Assembly (NCBI RefSeq): GCF_017377745.1
Contig: NZ_JAFVMG010000017.1
Coordinates: 1-59,130 of the forward strand
Direction of reading: 5' to 3'
DNA length: 59,130 bases
From: Acetobacter suratthaniensis
GTDB taxonomy: Bacteria > Pseudomonadota > Alphaproteobacteria > Acetobacterales > Acetobacteraceae
The notes under the pieces were generated by a model. That model ran no database searches and was not told where the DNA came from. It saw only the letters and a list, made by a program, of their open reading frames with translations. The translations under genes and the position numbers were made by a program. This document shows positions 45,902 through 53,981 of this stretch, piece after piece (position 1 is the stretch's first letter; every line of letters starts with the position of its first letter).

Positions 45902-46067
45902 CTGGTGGGGCAAGGGGAGTGCAACACCCCTGCGGCTTTGACGGGGATGCAAGCCTGACCGCAGGGTTCGGGGGTACGAGATCGCTTGATAAAACGCCGG
46001 GGATAAGGCGTGTCACGGCGATGCCCCTTGCCCCACCAGCTTGATACCATCATCGCCGTGACTTTTT
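45902..46067. ncRNA. Strongly structured intergenic element, possible RNA or dispersed repeat
   Basis: CTGGTGGGGCAAGGGG (45902-45917) is perfectly complementary to 46024-46039. Inside are stems CCCTGC/GCAGGG (45928/45961) with GGCTT/AAGCC, and ACGCC/GGCGT (45994/46007). A 12-bp stem, 46012-46023 with 46051-46062, crosses the outer one and is followed by TTTTT. The two long stems meet at 46023/46024, so they can form a stacked pseudoknot on the plus strand or act as alternatives. The element lies between convergent genes. It matches no RNA family I can name (not SRP, 6S or tmRNA by signature). It could be a structured RNA, or a palindromic repeat of the genome. Confidence 0.45.
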
Positions 46068-46097
46068 GATAATAAGAAACATTCTCATCTAATGCAA

Positions 46098-46136
46098 CAA
46101 AAAAAATCAGGCCCTCATGCAAGGCCTGTTTTTTAT
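46098..46136. terminator. Bidirectional terminator between the prp regulator and yfdX-type genes
   Basis: CAGGCC (46108-46113) pairs with GGCCTG (46123-46128); an A-run precedes it and TTTTTT follows, so it can end transcripts from both sides. Confidence 0.8.
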
Positions 46137-46140
46137 CCTT

Positions 46141-46208
46141 CCGCCATAAAACCGGCGAAAAATGCCTGTTTATGGCGGGTTGTGAGGGCATTAAAAACAA
46201 GCCCTCAC
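46141..46208 (-). terminator. Two further hairpins behind the yfdX-type gene
   Basis: GTGAGGGC (46182-46189) pairs with GCCCTCAC (46201-46208), and CCGCCATAAA (46141-46150) with TTTATGGCGG (46169-46178). With the adjacent bidirectional terminator this gives three hairpins in 110 bases behind the minus-strand gene. Confidence 0.6.
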
Positions 46209-46221
46209 CGTAGTGCCTGAA

Positions 46222-46953
46222 TTAATGCGTTGCAGCCGGAGCCGCTGCCGGGGTTGGCGTAGCGGGTTTTGCTGCAGTGGGTGCAGTCGTAGCTGATTGA
46301 GCAGCCTGCTGTTCGATAAAATCGTCAGAGACAAACACGATTCCGTCTACCAGTTCATTCAGGGCATCAACAGCCTGAGAGTTCAGACGGCCTTCTGTAA
46401 AGACCTTGGCGCGGTTCAGCGCACCTTGCGAAGCTTCAAGCGGTGCAAGAGCGATGATAAAATCTGTATCCTGCCCAACAACCGCCAGCGACTCCTGCGC
46501 CTGCTGCGTCTGTCCCGCCTTCAACTGCTGGTTTACAGTCTGGGCTGCGGCTTTCTTCTCTGGTGCAAGGGTGTCGGTTACAACCAGTTCTCCACCCACG
46601 GGTACCCATGTCACGGAACCTGCTACGGGCTTATGATTTGCCCCGGCCGGGTGGCTCGGTGCCGGCTGCAACTGGTTTTCTGCCGCGATGAAGTGACGGT
46701 TATCCGTGCCTGCCGCAGCAAAACGCTTCTGTGCATCATACAGCAGAGGAATCGCAGCATCAGACTTGCCCTGGCTCAGAAGGTCACGCGCCTGCAGCAC
46801 ATCCACCATGGCTTTTTGCCCATCCGCTGAAAGGTGGCGCATGGCCCGACCTGCCTTGTATTCTTCCCACCGGGCATGAAGCGTTTCAGCCTGAGCCGGA
46901 ACAACACCGACCATAAGAACTGCGGCAGCCATAAGGGAGAACTTAAAACGCAT
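46222..46953 (-). CDS. YfdX-family periplasmic protein
   Basis: 243 residues. The first 22 residues are a signal peptide (VGVVPAQA before ETLHARW). The mature protein is helical and follows the YfdX pattern: ARDLLSQGKSDAAIPLLYDAQKRF, ELVVTDTLAPEKKAAAQTVNQQL, a VGQDTDFIIALAPL segment and ALNELVDGIVFVSDDF. In E. coli yfdX is induced through EvgA under acid and other stresses, and its product has chaperone-like activity. The C-terminal 25 residues are an Ala/Pro/Thr tail not typical of the family. A stress or acetate link in this organism is inference. It has its own putative promoter and three downstream hairpins. Confidence 0.85.
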   Translation of the reverse strand: MRFKFSLMAAAVLMVGVVPAQAETLHARWEEYKAGRAMRHLSADGQKAMVDVLQARDLLSQGKSDAAIPLLYDAQKRFAAAGTDNRHFIAAENQLQPAPSHPAGANHKPVAGSVTWVPVGGELVVTDTLAPEKKAAAQTVNQQLKAGQTQQAQESLAVVGQDTDFIIALAPLEASQGALNRAKVFTEGRLNSQAVDALNELVDGIVFVSDDFIEQQAAQSATTAPTAAKPATPTPAAAPAATH

Positions 46954-47283
46954 GATATTTATTCCATCTCAGCATATAATCGGGAACAGACAGAAAAACC
47001 CCCTGCCCCGCTGCGTGAAAACATAGTGTCCTGATCCACACCATTCAATTGGCGTGCAATCTAAAAAAAATATTACAGGGCTATTATTTAATATTTCTAT
47101 AACTCAATTTGAGTTTTATTTTGCAACAGCATCACGCTTCATTGTGAGGCTTTAACCCACGCCATAAGGCCTCCCCCGCAACCCAATACGATTCGTCCAC
47201 AGATTCCGTGGATACTCCAGCGGGTAAGTCTGTGAATAACGGGTACATCCTGCGTGAATACCGGGTGTGGTTCCCGGATTACC
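46954..47283. other. Spacer upstream of the yfdX-type gene
   Basis: 330 bases without a gene. It holds the yfdX-type promoter (47020-47048), the 15-bp palindrome AACTCAATTTGAGTT (47101-47115) in an AT-rich segment, and the 3' flank of the nuclease gene. No clear terminator for the nuclease gene was found. Confidence 0.45.
47020..47048 (-). promoter_or_regulatory. Putative promoter of the yfdX-type gene
   Basis: On the minus strand TTGAAT (47043-47048) and TATGTT (47020-47025) are separated by 17 bases, four of six matches to each sigma-70 box. The gene starts about 65 bases downstream. Confidence 0.4.
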
Positions 47284-48132
47284 TCAGCCCCCATCGTCCA
47301 GACGACGGGGCGAAGGCAGGCGCCAGAAAGTCTTCTGCACCGTATCAGGTATCCCGGGAAACGGGTTCACACCCGTATTGCGCACCAATGTGGCAACGGT
47401 CACGATATCGCAGCGTGGCGGCCCTTTCACATTTTTGCACACATACACCCCAGCCTTACCCCGCCGGGGAGAATACACGGCTTTCCAGGTAGAACTCGGC
47501 ACATAAACACCGCTCTGCCCGATGGTGGGCATGGGATTAATATGGAACGCAGGCCCCGTCACCACATACAGCTCGCCCTCTTTGCGGGCCAGATTACGCA
47601 CTGTGCGCTCAATACGCGCCCACTGCCCCTGATTGAGCGCGGCTGTCTGCGGCACAATGTTGGAAAGCGCAAAAGTCTCAAACTGTGCCGCTGGGTCTGG
47701 TTGATCGGCACTGGGGGCCAGATGCCCACGCGTATAACCGGAATGTGCAAAATCGTTCAGATGGCTACCACCGGGCCAACGGCTATCTTCATAAAACGAT
47801 CCCGCACGGTGCAGATGTGCTGCGGCCTGAACACTCGCGCGCGACAGATGCTCCGCCGCCCACAGGGGCGTATGCGTCACGCCCGAAACCAGCACGGCAT
47901 AACCGTGGTTACACAAAAGCTGTGTATCCTGCTGCATGAACGGCCGGGTTATTACTGGCAGACTACCCCCTGCCGCCAGAACATTACAGGCCGCGCCCTC
48001 GTTGGCACTGGCACTGGCACTGGCACTGGCACTGGCACTGGCACTGGCACTGGCACTGGCACTGGCAAGAAACACAGCCATCAGGGCAAGAGAAACCCTT
48101 CCCCCCATTTTTTTCAAGGTCTGTAAGAACAT
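47284..48132 (-). CDS. Secreted DNA/RNA non-specific endonuclease with Ala-Ser repeat in its leader
   Basis: 282 residues (or 274 from the ATG at 48108). A beta-beta-alpha-metal nuclease of the NUC family. TRGHLAPSADQ holds the catalytic His (usual form DRGH), and SNIVPQTAALNQGQW the metal-binding Asn. LYVVTGPAF and the late TVQKTFWRLP are also typical. The leader is hydrophobic and runs into about ten Ala-Ser dipeptides, encoded by a perfect GGCACT hexanucleotide repeat. A signal-peptidase site could fall anywhere in this run, so the mature start may be variable. The gene begins 3 bases after the piuC stop and may be co-transcribed with it. Confidence 0.85.
   Translation of the reverse strand: MFLQTLKKMGGRVSLALMAVFLASASASASASASASASASASANEGAACNVLAAGGSLPVITRPFMQQDTQLLCNHGYAVLVSGVTHTPLWAAEHLSRASVQAAAHLHRAGSFYEDSRWPGGSHLNDFAHSGYTRGHLAPSADQPDPAAQFETFALSNIVPQTAALNQGQWARIERTVRNLARKEGELYVVTGPAFHINPMPTIGQSGVYVPSSTWKAVYSPRRGKAGVYVCKNVKGPPRCDIVTVATLVRNTGVNPFPGIPDTVQKTFWRLPSPRRLDDGG
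48004..48063. repeat. Hexanucleotide tandem repeat, (GGCACT) x 10
   Basis: Ten uninterrupted copies of GGCACT, followed by GGCA. It lies inside the nuclease gene and reads Ala-Ser on the minus strand. Copy changes by slippage would keep the frame but alter leader length. Confidence 0.95.
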
Positions 48133-48135
48133 GCT

Positions 48136-48819
48136 TTACAGCTCAGCCCATTGCCTTAGCAGGTTATGATACGTGGCTGTCAGCCCCAGAACCGCCGGAT
48201 GATCATCCGGCAGGGCCTTGCGGGTTTCCATAACCGACAGATCGAACTGATGCAGCAGGGTTCTCTGCCCATCGTCCTTGACCAGTGACTGCGACCAGAA
48301 AAACGAAGCCCAGCGGCTCCCGCGCGTAATCGGGCTGACAGCGTGCAGACTGGTTGCAGGGTAAACAACCATATCGCCCGCCGCCAGCTTCACCTGTTGG
48401 GTGCCATATGTGTCCTGAATAACCAGTTCACCCCCATCATACTCATCCGGCTCACTCAGAAACAGGGTGGAAGAGACATCCGTGCGAATACGCATGCCCG
48501 TACCCGGCAGGGGGCGGATGGCATTATCCACATGCATGCCAAACTGCATGCCGGTATCATAACGGTTGAACAAGGGCGGATACACACGCAAAGGCAGGGC
48601 CGCACTGTTGAACATGGGGTTACGCCCCAAAGCACGCAGGATCAGTTCCCCCAGTTCGCGGCTGGCCTGACTATCCTGCGGAATCTGAAGGTTGGTCTTG
48701 GCCTTGGCGGACTGCTCGCCCGCCGTAACCTTACCATCCACCCAGTCCTGCTGCTCCAGCACGCGGCGGCAATGCGCCACTTCATCCTGTGTCAGCACAC
48801 TGGAAATACATACCAACAT
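48136..48819 (-). CDS. piuC: Fe(II)/2-oxoglutarate dioxygenase PiuC/YbiX
   Basis: 227 residues. A PKHD-type hydroxylase of the iron-starvation PiuC group. FGMHVDNAI has the HxD iron ligands, [13 protein letters not shown] the distal His and the Arg that binds 2-oxoglutarate, and [16 protein letters not shown] is the conserved N-terminus. Its substrate is not known; the genes are usually next to TonB-dependent siderophore receptors, but none lies here. A Fur-like box is found 39-55 bases before the ATG, which supports iron control. The nuclease gene follows 3 bases behind the stop. Confidence 0.92.
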   Translation of the reverse strand: MLVCISSVLTQDEVAHCRRVLEQQDWVDGKVTAGEQSAKAKTNLQIPQDSQASRELGELILRALGRNPMFNSAALPLRVYPPLFNRYDTGMQFGMHVDNAIRPLPGTGMRIRTDVSSTLFLSEPDEYDGGELVIQDTYGTQQVKLAAGDMVVYPATSLHAVSPITRGSRWASFFWSQSLVKDDGQRTLLHQFDLSVMETRKALPDDHPAVLGLTATYHNLLRQWAEL

Positions 48820-48857
48820 GCGAAGCCGTCCCTTTCCTGAGATTTCGGCTCTTATAA

Positions 48858-48874
48858 TTGATATTAATTATCAA
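48858..48874. promoter_or_regulatory. Fur-like operator upstream of piuC
   Basis: TTGATATTAATTATCAA is a perfect dyad with 6-bp arms in an AT-rich patch. The 19-bp stretch ending TTATC matches 13 of 19 bases of the classical Fur box. Alphaproteobacteria may use Fur/Mur, Irr or RirA instead, so the protein bound is inferred. Confidence 0.5.
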
Positions 48875-49100
48875 AATCAAGAATGAGTGACCAGTTTCGG
48901 CTCTTATGATAACACCAAACCGGGCGAAATATCGTGCTTTACAAACCTCCGGCCCGTTACATTTGTGAGTAATCTCCACTCACCCGAACAGACAGGAAAC
49001 GGACTGACACTAAAGCCTTAAATACTGTATGAAAAAGACTCTCCACTCGCCCCAGCAGAATGCTCCGCTCAAGCTTCATCACTGGGGCATAAGTTAAGCG

Positions 49101-49613
49101 TTACTCCCCGACACTTTCCGGCTCCAAAGAGAGCACCACGGGTTGCACTCCCATATGCGCCAATGCTGCTTTCATGTCGGCCATAGCCATAGAAACGGTG
49201 CAGGTATTCACCATCGGATGGCAGGTTATATACTCAGCATTCCACAGGGCCGCATCAATAGCAAACGTGACCTGATGCTCTGTATCGGCCAGTAAGCTCA
49301 GCGGCCCAAGGGCGCCGGGTTGCGTGTTCAGACACGCCTGCATCAGCTCAGGTTTACCAAAAGAGAGTTTTTTGCTGTTCAGGGCTTCGGGCAGCTTTTT
49401 CATATCCAGAGACCGGCCAGCCAGACAGGTAACAACGAATAATTTACCTTTCGCGTCCTTAAGAAACAGATTTTTTGTATGCAAGCCGGGCAATTGTGCC
49501 CAATACGGCATGGCCTCATCCACCGTATGCACTGGCGGATGAAACACCACCTGACAGGGCAGGTCATGACGTTGCAGAAACTCTGCCACGTTTTGTGGAA
49601 TCTGTTGTTCCAT
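49101..49613 (-). CDS. Prolyl-tRNA-deacylase-like protein (YbaK/ProXp family)
   Basis: 170 residues. It resembles the free-standing editing domains of the PrdX/ProXp-ala group, which hydrolyse Ala-tRNA-Pro in trans. Seen: VVFHPPVHTVDEA at the start, HTKNLFLKDAKGKLFVV with the conserved Lys of the active site, LSFGKPELMQACL, a TQPGALGPLSLL loop and a final HPMVNTCTVSM segment. The PG and HPxxN elements are diagnostic for the family. Its tRNA substrate is inferred. The ATG has GGAG 8 bases upstream and is 29 bases behind betA, so it may be read with the betBA unit. Confidence 0.85.
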   Translation of the reverse strand: MEQQIPQNVAEFLQRHDLPCQVVFHPPVHTVDEAMPYWAQLPGLHTKNLFLKDAKGKLFVVTCLAGRSLDMKKLPEALNSKKLSFGKPELMQACLNTQPGALGPLSLLADTEHQVTFAIDAALWNAEYITCHPMVNTCTVSMAMADMKAALAHMGVQPVVLSLEPESVGE

Positions 49614-49642
49614 CTCTTGTATTCTCCGTGTTTATCCCTCCA

Positions 49643-51298
49643 TCAACGCTGATGGGTCTGCCAGTTTTCAGGCACATAGTACGGCGCATTGGACGCCGGA
49701 AGCATGGGTCTGCCCATGATATGATCGGACGCTTTTTCTGCAATCATGACCGTAGGCGCATTCAGGTTACCATTGGTAATCCGTGGCATGATGGAAGAGT
49801 CGACCACACGTAGCCCTTCCACGCCGATAACCCGGGTTTCGGAATCCACTACAGCCATAGGATCATCGGCCCGGCCCATTTTACAGGTGCAGGACGGATG
49901 CAGGGCACTTTCCACCTTATCGCGAATGAAGGCATCAATCTGCTCATCCGTCTGGCAGTCTGCGCCGGGCTGGATTTCACGCCCACGAAAAGGATCAAAC
50001 GCTTCCTGCGCAAAAATCTCACGCGTTAAGCGCACACAATGCCGCATGTCTTCCCAGTCATCCGGGTGGCTCATGTAATTAAAAGCAATCCGGGGTTTAT
50101 CTTCCGGGTTAGCCGAACGCAGGCGAACCCAGCCCCGGCTTTTTGAACGCATCGGCCCGACATGCGCCTGAAACCCGTGACTGGATGCCAGACCCTTGCC
50201 GTCATAAGTGACAGCCAGAGGCAGAAAGTGGAACTGGATATCGGGATATTCGATTCCCGCCCGACTGCGAATAAAGCCACAGCTTTCAAAATGGTTGCTT
50301 GCCCCCAACCCATCCTTACGAGCAAGCCAGCGCAGGCCGATTCCCAGCTTGGCCAGTGGCCCCATAGCGGAATACAACGTGATGGGTTGTGTACAGGCTA
50401 CCTGAAAATAAAACTCCAGATGATCCTGCAGGTTTTCGCCCACTCCCTGCCTGTCCGCCAACACGGAAATACCATGTTCCTGCAGTTCCTGTGCTGGGCC
50501 AATACCAGAGAGCTTGAGCAGCTGTGGCGAGTTGATCGGGCCACCACTCAGAATAACCTCGCGCCGCGCGCGCACGGTAACTTCCTGTGTCCCCTGCCGG
50601 TACACAACCCCCACGGCCCGCCGTCCTTCAAACACCAACCGCATGACACGGGCGTGGGTTTCAAGGCTCAGATTCTTGCGTGACAATGCGGGCCGCAGAT
50701 AAGCATTGGCCGTGCTCCAACGGACTCCGCCCTTGACCGTCATGCTCATCCGGTCAAAGCCTTCCTGACGATAACCGTTATAATCTCCTGTGCGCACGTA
50801 ACCGGCCTGTTCGCCCGCCTTCATCCAGGCTTCATGCAGGGGGTTATCCAACGTGCCATATTGGGTCTGCAACAGACCTTGCCGGCCACGATACTCGGCA
50901 TCGCCCTCATCGCACCCTTCAGCCCTGCGGAAATAGGGCAGAACATGCGCATAGTTCCAGCCGGTTGCCCCAAGCTTCTCCCACTCGGAAAAATCCAGCG
51001 CATGACCACGCACATAAACCATACCATTGATGGAGGAAGACCCACCAAGCCCCTTACCACGGGGGGTATGCATGCGCCGTCCGTTCAGATTTGGCTCCGG
51101 TTCGCTCTCATAAAACCAGTTAAAGCGCTTGTCGTGCATGGGCATGGCCAAAGCCGAGGGCATCTGTACGATAATGGATTTATCGCTCCCGCCAAACTCC
51201 AGAAGCAGTACCGTATCCTGCCCGCTTTCGCTCAGACGATTGGCCAGAACGCACCCGGCTGAACCAGCCCCGATAACGATATAATCGAACTCAGACAT
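49643..51298 (-). CDS. betA: Choline dehydrogenase
   Basis: 551 residues from the ATG at 51298 with GGAAG upstream; the frame extends six residues into betB. BetA is a membrane-associated flavoprotein of the GMC family that oxidises choline to betaine aldehyde and can also oxidise the aldehyde. The FAD Rossmann motif GAGSAGCVLANRLSE lies at 9-23, GLGGSSSINGMVYVRG and LSGGPINSPQLLKLSGIG are GMC signatures, HPSCTCKMG holds the active-site His, and NAPTVMIAEKASD ends the domain. It follows betB by 14 bases. Confidence 0.93.
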   Translation of the reverse strand: MSEFDYIVIGAGSAGCVLANRLSESGQDTVLLLEFGGSDKSIIVQMPSALAMPMHDKRFNWFYESEPEPNLNGRRMHTPRGKGLGGSSSINGMVYVRGHALDFSEWEKLGATGWNYAHVLPYFRRAEGCDEGDAEYRGRQGLLQTQYGTLDNPLHEAWMKAGEQAGYVRTGDYNGYRQEGFDRMSMTVKGGVRWSTANAYLRPALSRKNLSLETHARVMRLVFEGRRAVGVVYRQGTQEVTVRARREVILSGGPINSPQLLKLSGIGPAQELQEHGISVLADRQGVGENLQDHLEFYFQVACTQPITLYSAMGPLAKLGIGLRWLARKDGLGASNHFESCGFIRSRAGIEYPDIQFHFLPLAVTYDGKGLASSHGFQAHVGPMRSKSRGWVRLRSANPEDKPRIAFNYMSHPDDWEDMRHCVRLTREIFAQEAFDPFRGREIQPGADCQTDEQIDAFIRDKVESALHPSCTCKMGRADDPMAVVDSETRVIGVEGLRVVDSSIMPRITNGNLNAPTVMIAEKASDHIMGRPMLPASNAPYYVPENWQTHQR

Positions 51299-51312
51299 GC
51301 GTTTTCTTCCGC

Positions 51313-52767
51313 TCAATAGGGGGCGTCTACACCGCCAAGGGCGACATAAACGCTCTTGACCTGCGTGTAATGTTCCACAGCCAGACGGCTGTTTTCACGA
51401 CCCAGTCCGGATTGCTTGTAGCCGCCAAACGGCAATTCGATCGGAGTAATGTTGTACGTATTGATCCAGCACGTACCGGCTTCAAGCTGGTGAATAACCC
51501 TGTGCGCACGCGCCAGATCCGCAGAGAACACCCCTGCCGCCAAACCAAAAACGGTGGCATTGGCACGAGCAATTACCTCATCTTCTTCAACAAAATCAGA
51601 AACTGCCATGACAGGGCCAAAAATTTCTTCCTGCATGATACGCATTTCATCCACACAGTCTGCAAACACTGTCGGGGCAACAAACGCACCACGTGCCAGA
51701 GCGCCATCCTGCACTCTATGGCCACCGGTCAGAAGGCGCGCCCCCTCCTGCTTGCCGATTTCAATATATTCGAGCACCTTCTCCATATGCCCTTGCGAGA
51801 TCAGGGACCCCATCTGTGTTTGCGGATCAAGTGGCTCACCAACACGGATTTTTTCAACCCGCTCTTTCAGGGCCGCCAGAAAACGATCCCGTATGGAAAC
51901 ATGGACAAAAACACGCGTGCCGTTTGAACAGATTTCCCCCGCAGAATAAAAATTGGCCAGCAGGGCAGCGGATACAGCATTATCAATATCCGCATCTTCA
52001 AAAATAATCAGGGGCGATTTACCGCCCAGCTCAAGGGTAACGTATTTAAGCGTTTCCGCTGCCCCGGCCATGACGCGCCGTCCGGTTCCGACTTCACCCG
52101 TCAGGGAAATCTTGCGGATGGCAGGCTCGCTCACCAGCATGCGCCCGACATCGGCCGCACCCTGCAGAACGTTAAAGACACCATCGGGCACGCCAGCCTG
52201 CTTGTAAATCCGGGCCAGATGCACGGCTGTCAGCGGTGTCATTTCCGATGGTTTGAACAGCATGGCATTGCCACAGGCCAGTGCAGGGGCGGATTTCCAG
52301 CACGCGATCTGGATAGGATAGTTCCATGCGCCGATCCCTGCTGTCAGGCCCAATGGTTCGCGCCGGGTATAGCCAAAAGCCTGCGCCCCCAGATCTACAG
52401 ACTCGCCGTTCAAAGTGGCAGCGACCGCACCAAAATACTCGACCGCATCAGCGCCGGAAAGAATATCCACGGCCTCGGTTTCGGACAGGGGCTTGCCGGT
52501 ATCCAAGGTTTCCAGCCGGGCCAGTTCGCTATTGTTTTCGCGCAGCAGATCCGCCGCGCGCCGCAGGATACGCCCGCGCTCAGCCCCGGTCATGGCGGCC
52601 CAGACCTTCTGGCCAGCCCGTGCGCTTTCTACAGCAGCCGCCACGGTTTCAGCCGTTGCACTTTCGGCCTGTGTCAGCACCTCTCCGGTGGCAGGATTCA
52701 TAACCGGAAAACGCTCCCCGGTTGATGACAGGGGCTGCCCGCCCACCCAGCTACGGCAAATTTCCAT
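51313..52767 (-). CDS. betB: Betaine aldehyde dehydrogenase
   Basis: 484 residues. BetB oxidises betaine aldehyde to glycine betaine with NAD(P). It has the aldehyde-dehydrogenase fold: GAWNYPIQIACWKSAPALA near 142-160, LTGEVGTGRRVM for cofactor binding, LELGGKSPLI with the general-base Glu, and the nucleophile Cys in AGEICSNGTRVFV. The AWNYP and WINTYN segments are characteristic of BADH. GAGGGA precedes the ATG. It is the first gene of betBA and divergent from choXWV. No betI is present in the window. Confidence 0.94.
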   Translation of the reverse strand: MEICRSWVGGQPLSSTGERFPVMNPATGEVLTQAESATAETVAAAVESARAGQKVWAAMTGAERGRILRRAADLLRENNSELARLETLDTGKPLSETEAVDILSGADAVEYFGAVAATLNGESVDLGAQAFGYTRREPLGLTAGIGAWNYPIQIACWKSAPALACGNAMLFKPSEMTPLTAVHLARIYKQAGVPDGVFNVLQGAADVGRMLVSEPAIRKISLTGEVGTGRRVMAGAAETLKYVTLELGGKSPLIIFEDADIDNAVSAALLANFYSAGEICSNGTRVFVHVSIRDRFLAALKERVEKIRVGEPLDPQTQMGSLISQGHMEKVLEYIEIGKQEGARLLTGGHRVQDGALARGAFVAPTVFADCVDEMRIMQEEIFGPVMAVSDFVEEDEVIARANATVFGLAAGVFSADLARAHRVIHQLEAGTCWINTYNITPIELPFGGYKQSGLGRENSRLAVEHYTQVKSVYVALGGVDAPY

Positions 52768-53027
52768 AAATCCCTCTTTAATTCTTCACCGGACAGGACG
52801 CCGCATACGGGCGGCTCGTCATTTCACACAAGAAACCATATTCCTTTATTGAATGACATGGACATTCGCTTGAAGAAAACACCACCTGCCGCAAATATTA
52901 CATCCACTTGAGATATTTACAAAAAATTCCTTCTTTTTCTTCGTATTTCCCTTGCACTTCATTTCATTTTTTACTCAGAATGATCCAGCCTGTGAATCAG
53001 ACGCATACCAGCTGGAGAACACCGCCG
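52768..53027. promoter_or_regulatory. Divergent control region betB / choX
   Basis: 260 bases for two divergent promoters. GAATG (52851-52855) and CATTC (52863-52867) form a short dyad with a 7-base spacer. The stretch 52890-52975 is T-rich. I could not place a convincing sigma-70 promoter, and no BetI-type operator is obvious. Confidence 0.35.
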
Positions 53028-53963
53028 ATGAAAAAGCTACTCCTTGCCGCCTCGGTTCTTATTTCTTCGTCCCTTGCAGCACTCCCCGCCTCCGCAGCCG
53101 AACCGGCCTCCTGTCAAACCGTCCGTCTGGGCGATGTTGGCTGGACAGATGCCACCGCCGTTACGGCGCTGACCGCCAACGTGCTGCATGGCATGGGCTA
53201 CAAGACACAGACCCCCATGGTCGCTCTTTCGGTTGTTTACCTGTCCCTCCAGATCAAGAAGCTCGACGCTTTCATGAGCGACTGGGAACCATCCGGCGCA
53301 TCGGTTATCGGCCCGTATCTGGAAAAAGGGGCTGTTGAGCGTATCGCCACCAACCTGTCAGGCGCCCACTACACGCTGGGCGTGCCGGACTACGTGGCGG
53401 CACAGGGTGTGCATGATTTCAAGGATATCGCAGGCTGGGCTGAAAAACTTCACGGCACCATTTACGGTATCGAACCGGGCAATGACGGGAATCGCATTAT
53501 TCTGGGTATGATCCAGCATAATGAATTCGGGCTCGGCAAATTCCACCTGAACGAAAGCAGCGAACAGGGCATGCTCTCACAGGTGGCGCGGGCAGTCGCT
53601 GCCAAGGAACCCATTGTGTTCCTTGCATGGGAACCCCACCCCATGAACATGCACTTCAATATCACTTATCTGACCGGCGGCGAGAAAGCTTTTGGCGCAT
53701 CGGCTGAAGTAGATACCATCGTGCGCAAGGGCTACACAGCGGAATGCCCCAATGTGGGCCGCCTGCTCAAGCAGCTTTCCTTCACCATTGCTGCTGAAAA
53801 CGAAATGATGAAGGCCATTTCCGAAGACCACGTGCCCGCAGCCGAGGCCACCAAACAGTGGCTGAAGGCACATCCTGATGTGCTGGATAAATGGCTGGAC
53901 GGCGTCACCACCTTCGACGGCGCACCTGCCCTGCCGGCGGTTCGTGCATCCCTGGGTCTTTGA
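53028..53963 (+). CDS. choX: Choline ABC transporter, periplasmic binding protein
   Basis: 311 residues from the ATG at 53028 (MKKLLLAAS), which begins a normal signal peptide ending ASA before AEPASC; the frame extends 40 residues further up without a leader-like start. It is an OpuAC/ProX-type protein of the ChoX group. Aromatic residues for caging the trimethylammonium group are in VGWTDATA, SDWEPSG, and LAWEPHPMN. The length matches ChoX of Sinorhizobium. It captures choline in the periplasm and delivers it to ChoW. It opens the choXWV operon next to betBA, which fixes choline as the likely ligand over betaine. Confidence 0.9.
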   Translation: MKKLLLAASVLISSSLAALPASAAEPASCQTVRLGDVGWTDATAVTALTANVLHGMGYKTQTPMVALSVVYLSLQIKKLDAFMSDWEPSGASVIGPYLEKGAVERIATNLSGAHYTLGVPDYVAAQGVHDFKDIAGWAEKLHGTIYGIEPGNDGNRIILGMIQHNEFGLGKFHLNESSEQGMLSQVARAVAAKEPIVFLAWEPHPMNMHFNITYLTGGEKAFGASAEVDTIVRKGYTAECPNVGRLLKQLSFTIAAENEMMKAISEDHVPAAEATKQWLKAHPDVLDKWLDGVTTFDGAPALPAVRASLGL

Positions 53964-53981
53964 GGTTTAAATCACAATCCT

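Noticed and set aside
45907..46038. tRNA/tmRNA-like ends: GGGGCAA paired with TTGCCCC followed by ACCA
   Set aside because: The T-arm consensus before the 3' arm is missing, there is no anticodon or D arm, and the pairing is part of a longer 16-bp repeat.
45802..46200. Minus-strand ORF of 132 codons over the structured element
   Set aside because: It spans an inverted repeat, a terminator and the end of the prp regulator; its composition looks non-coding.
48004..48063. CRISPR-like tandem repeat
   Set aside because: The unit is 6 bases with no spacers, inside a coding sequence; it is a simple-sequence repeat.
47936..48169. Plus-strand ORF with a Leu-Ala repeat
   Set aside because: It is only the opposite strand of the GGCACT repeat in the nuclease leader.
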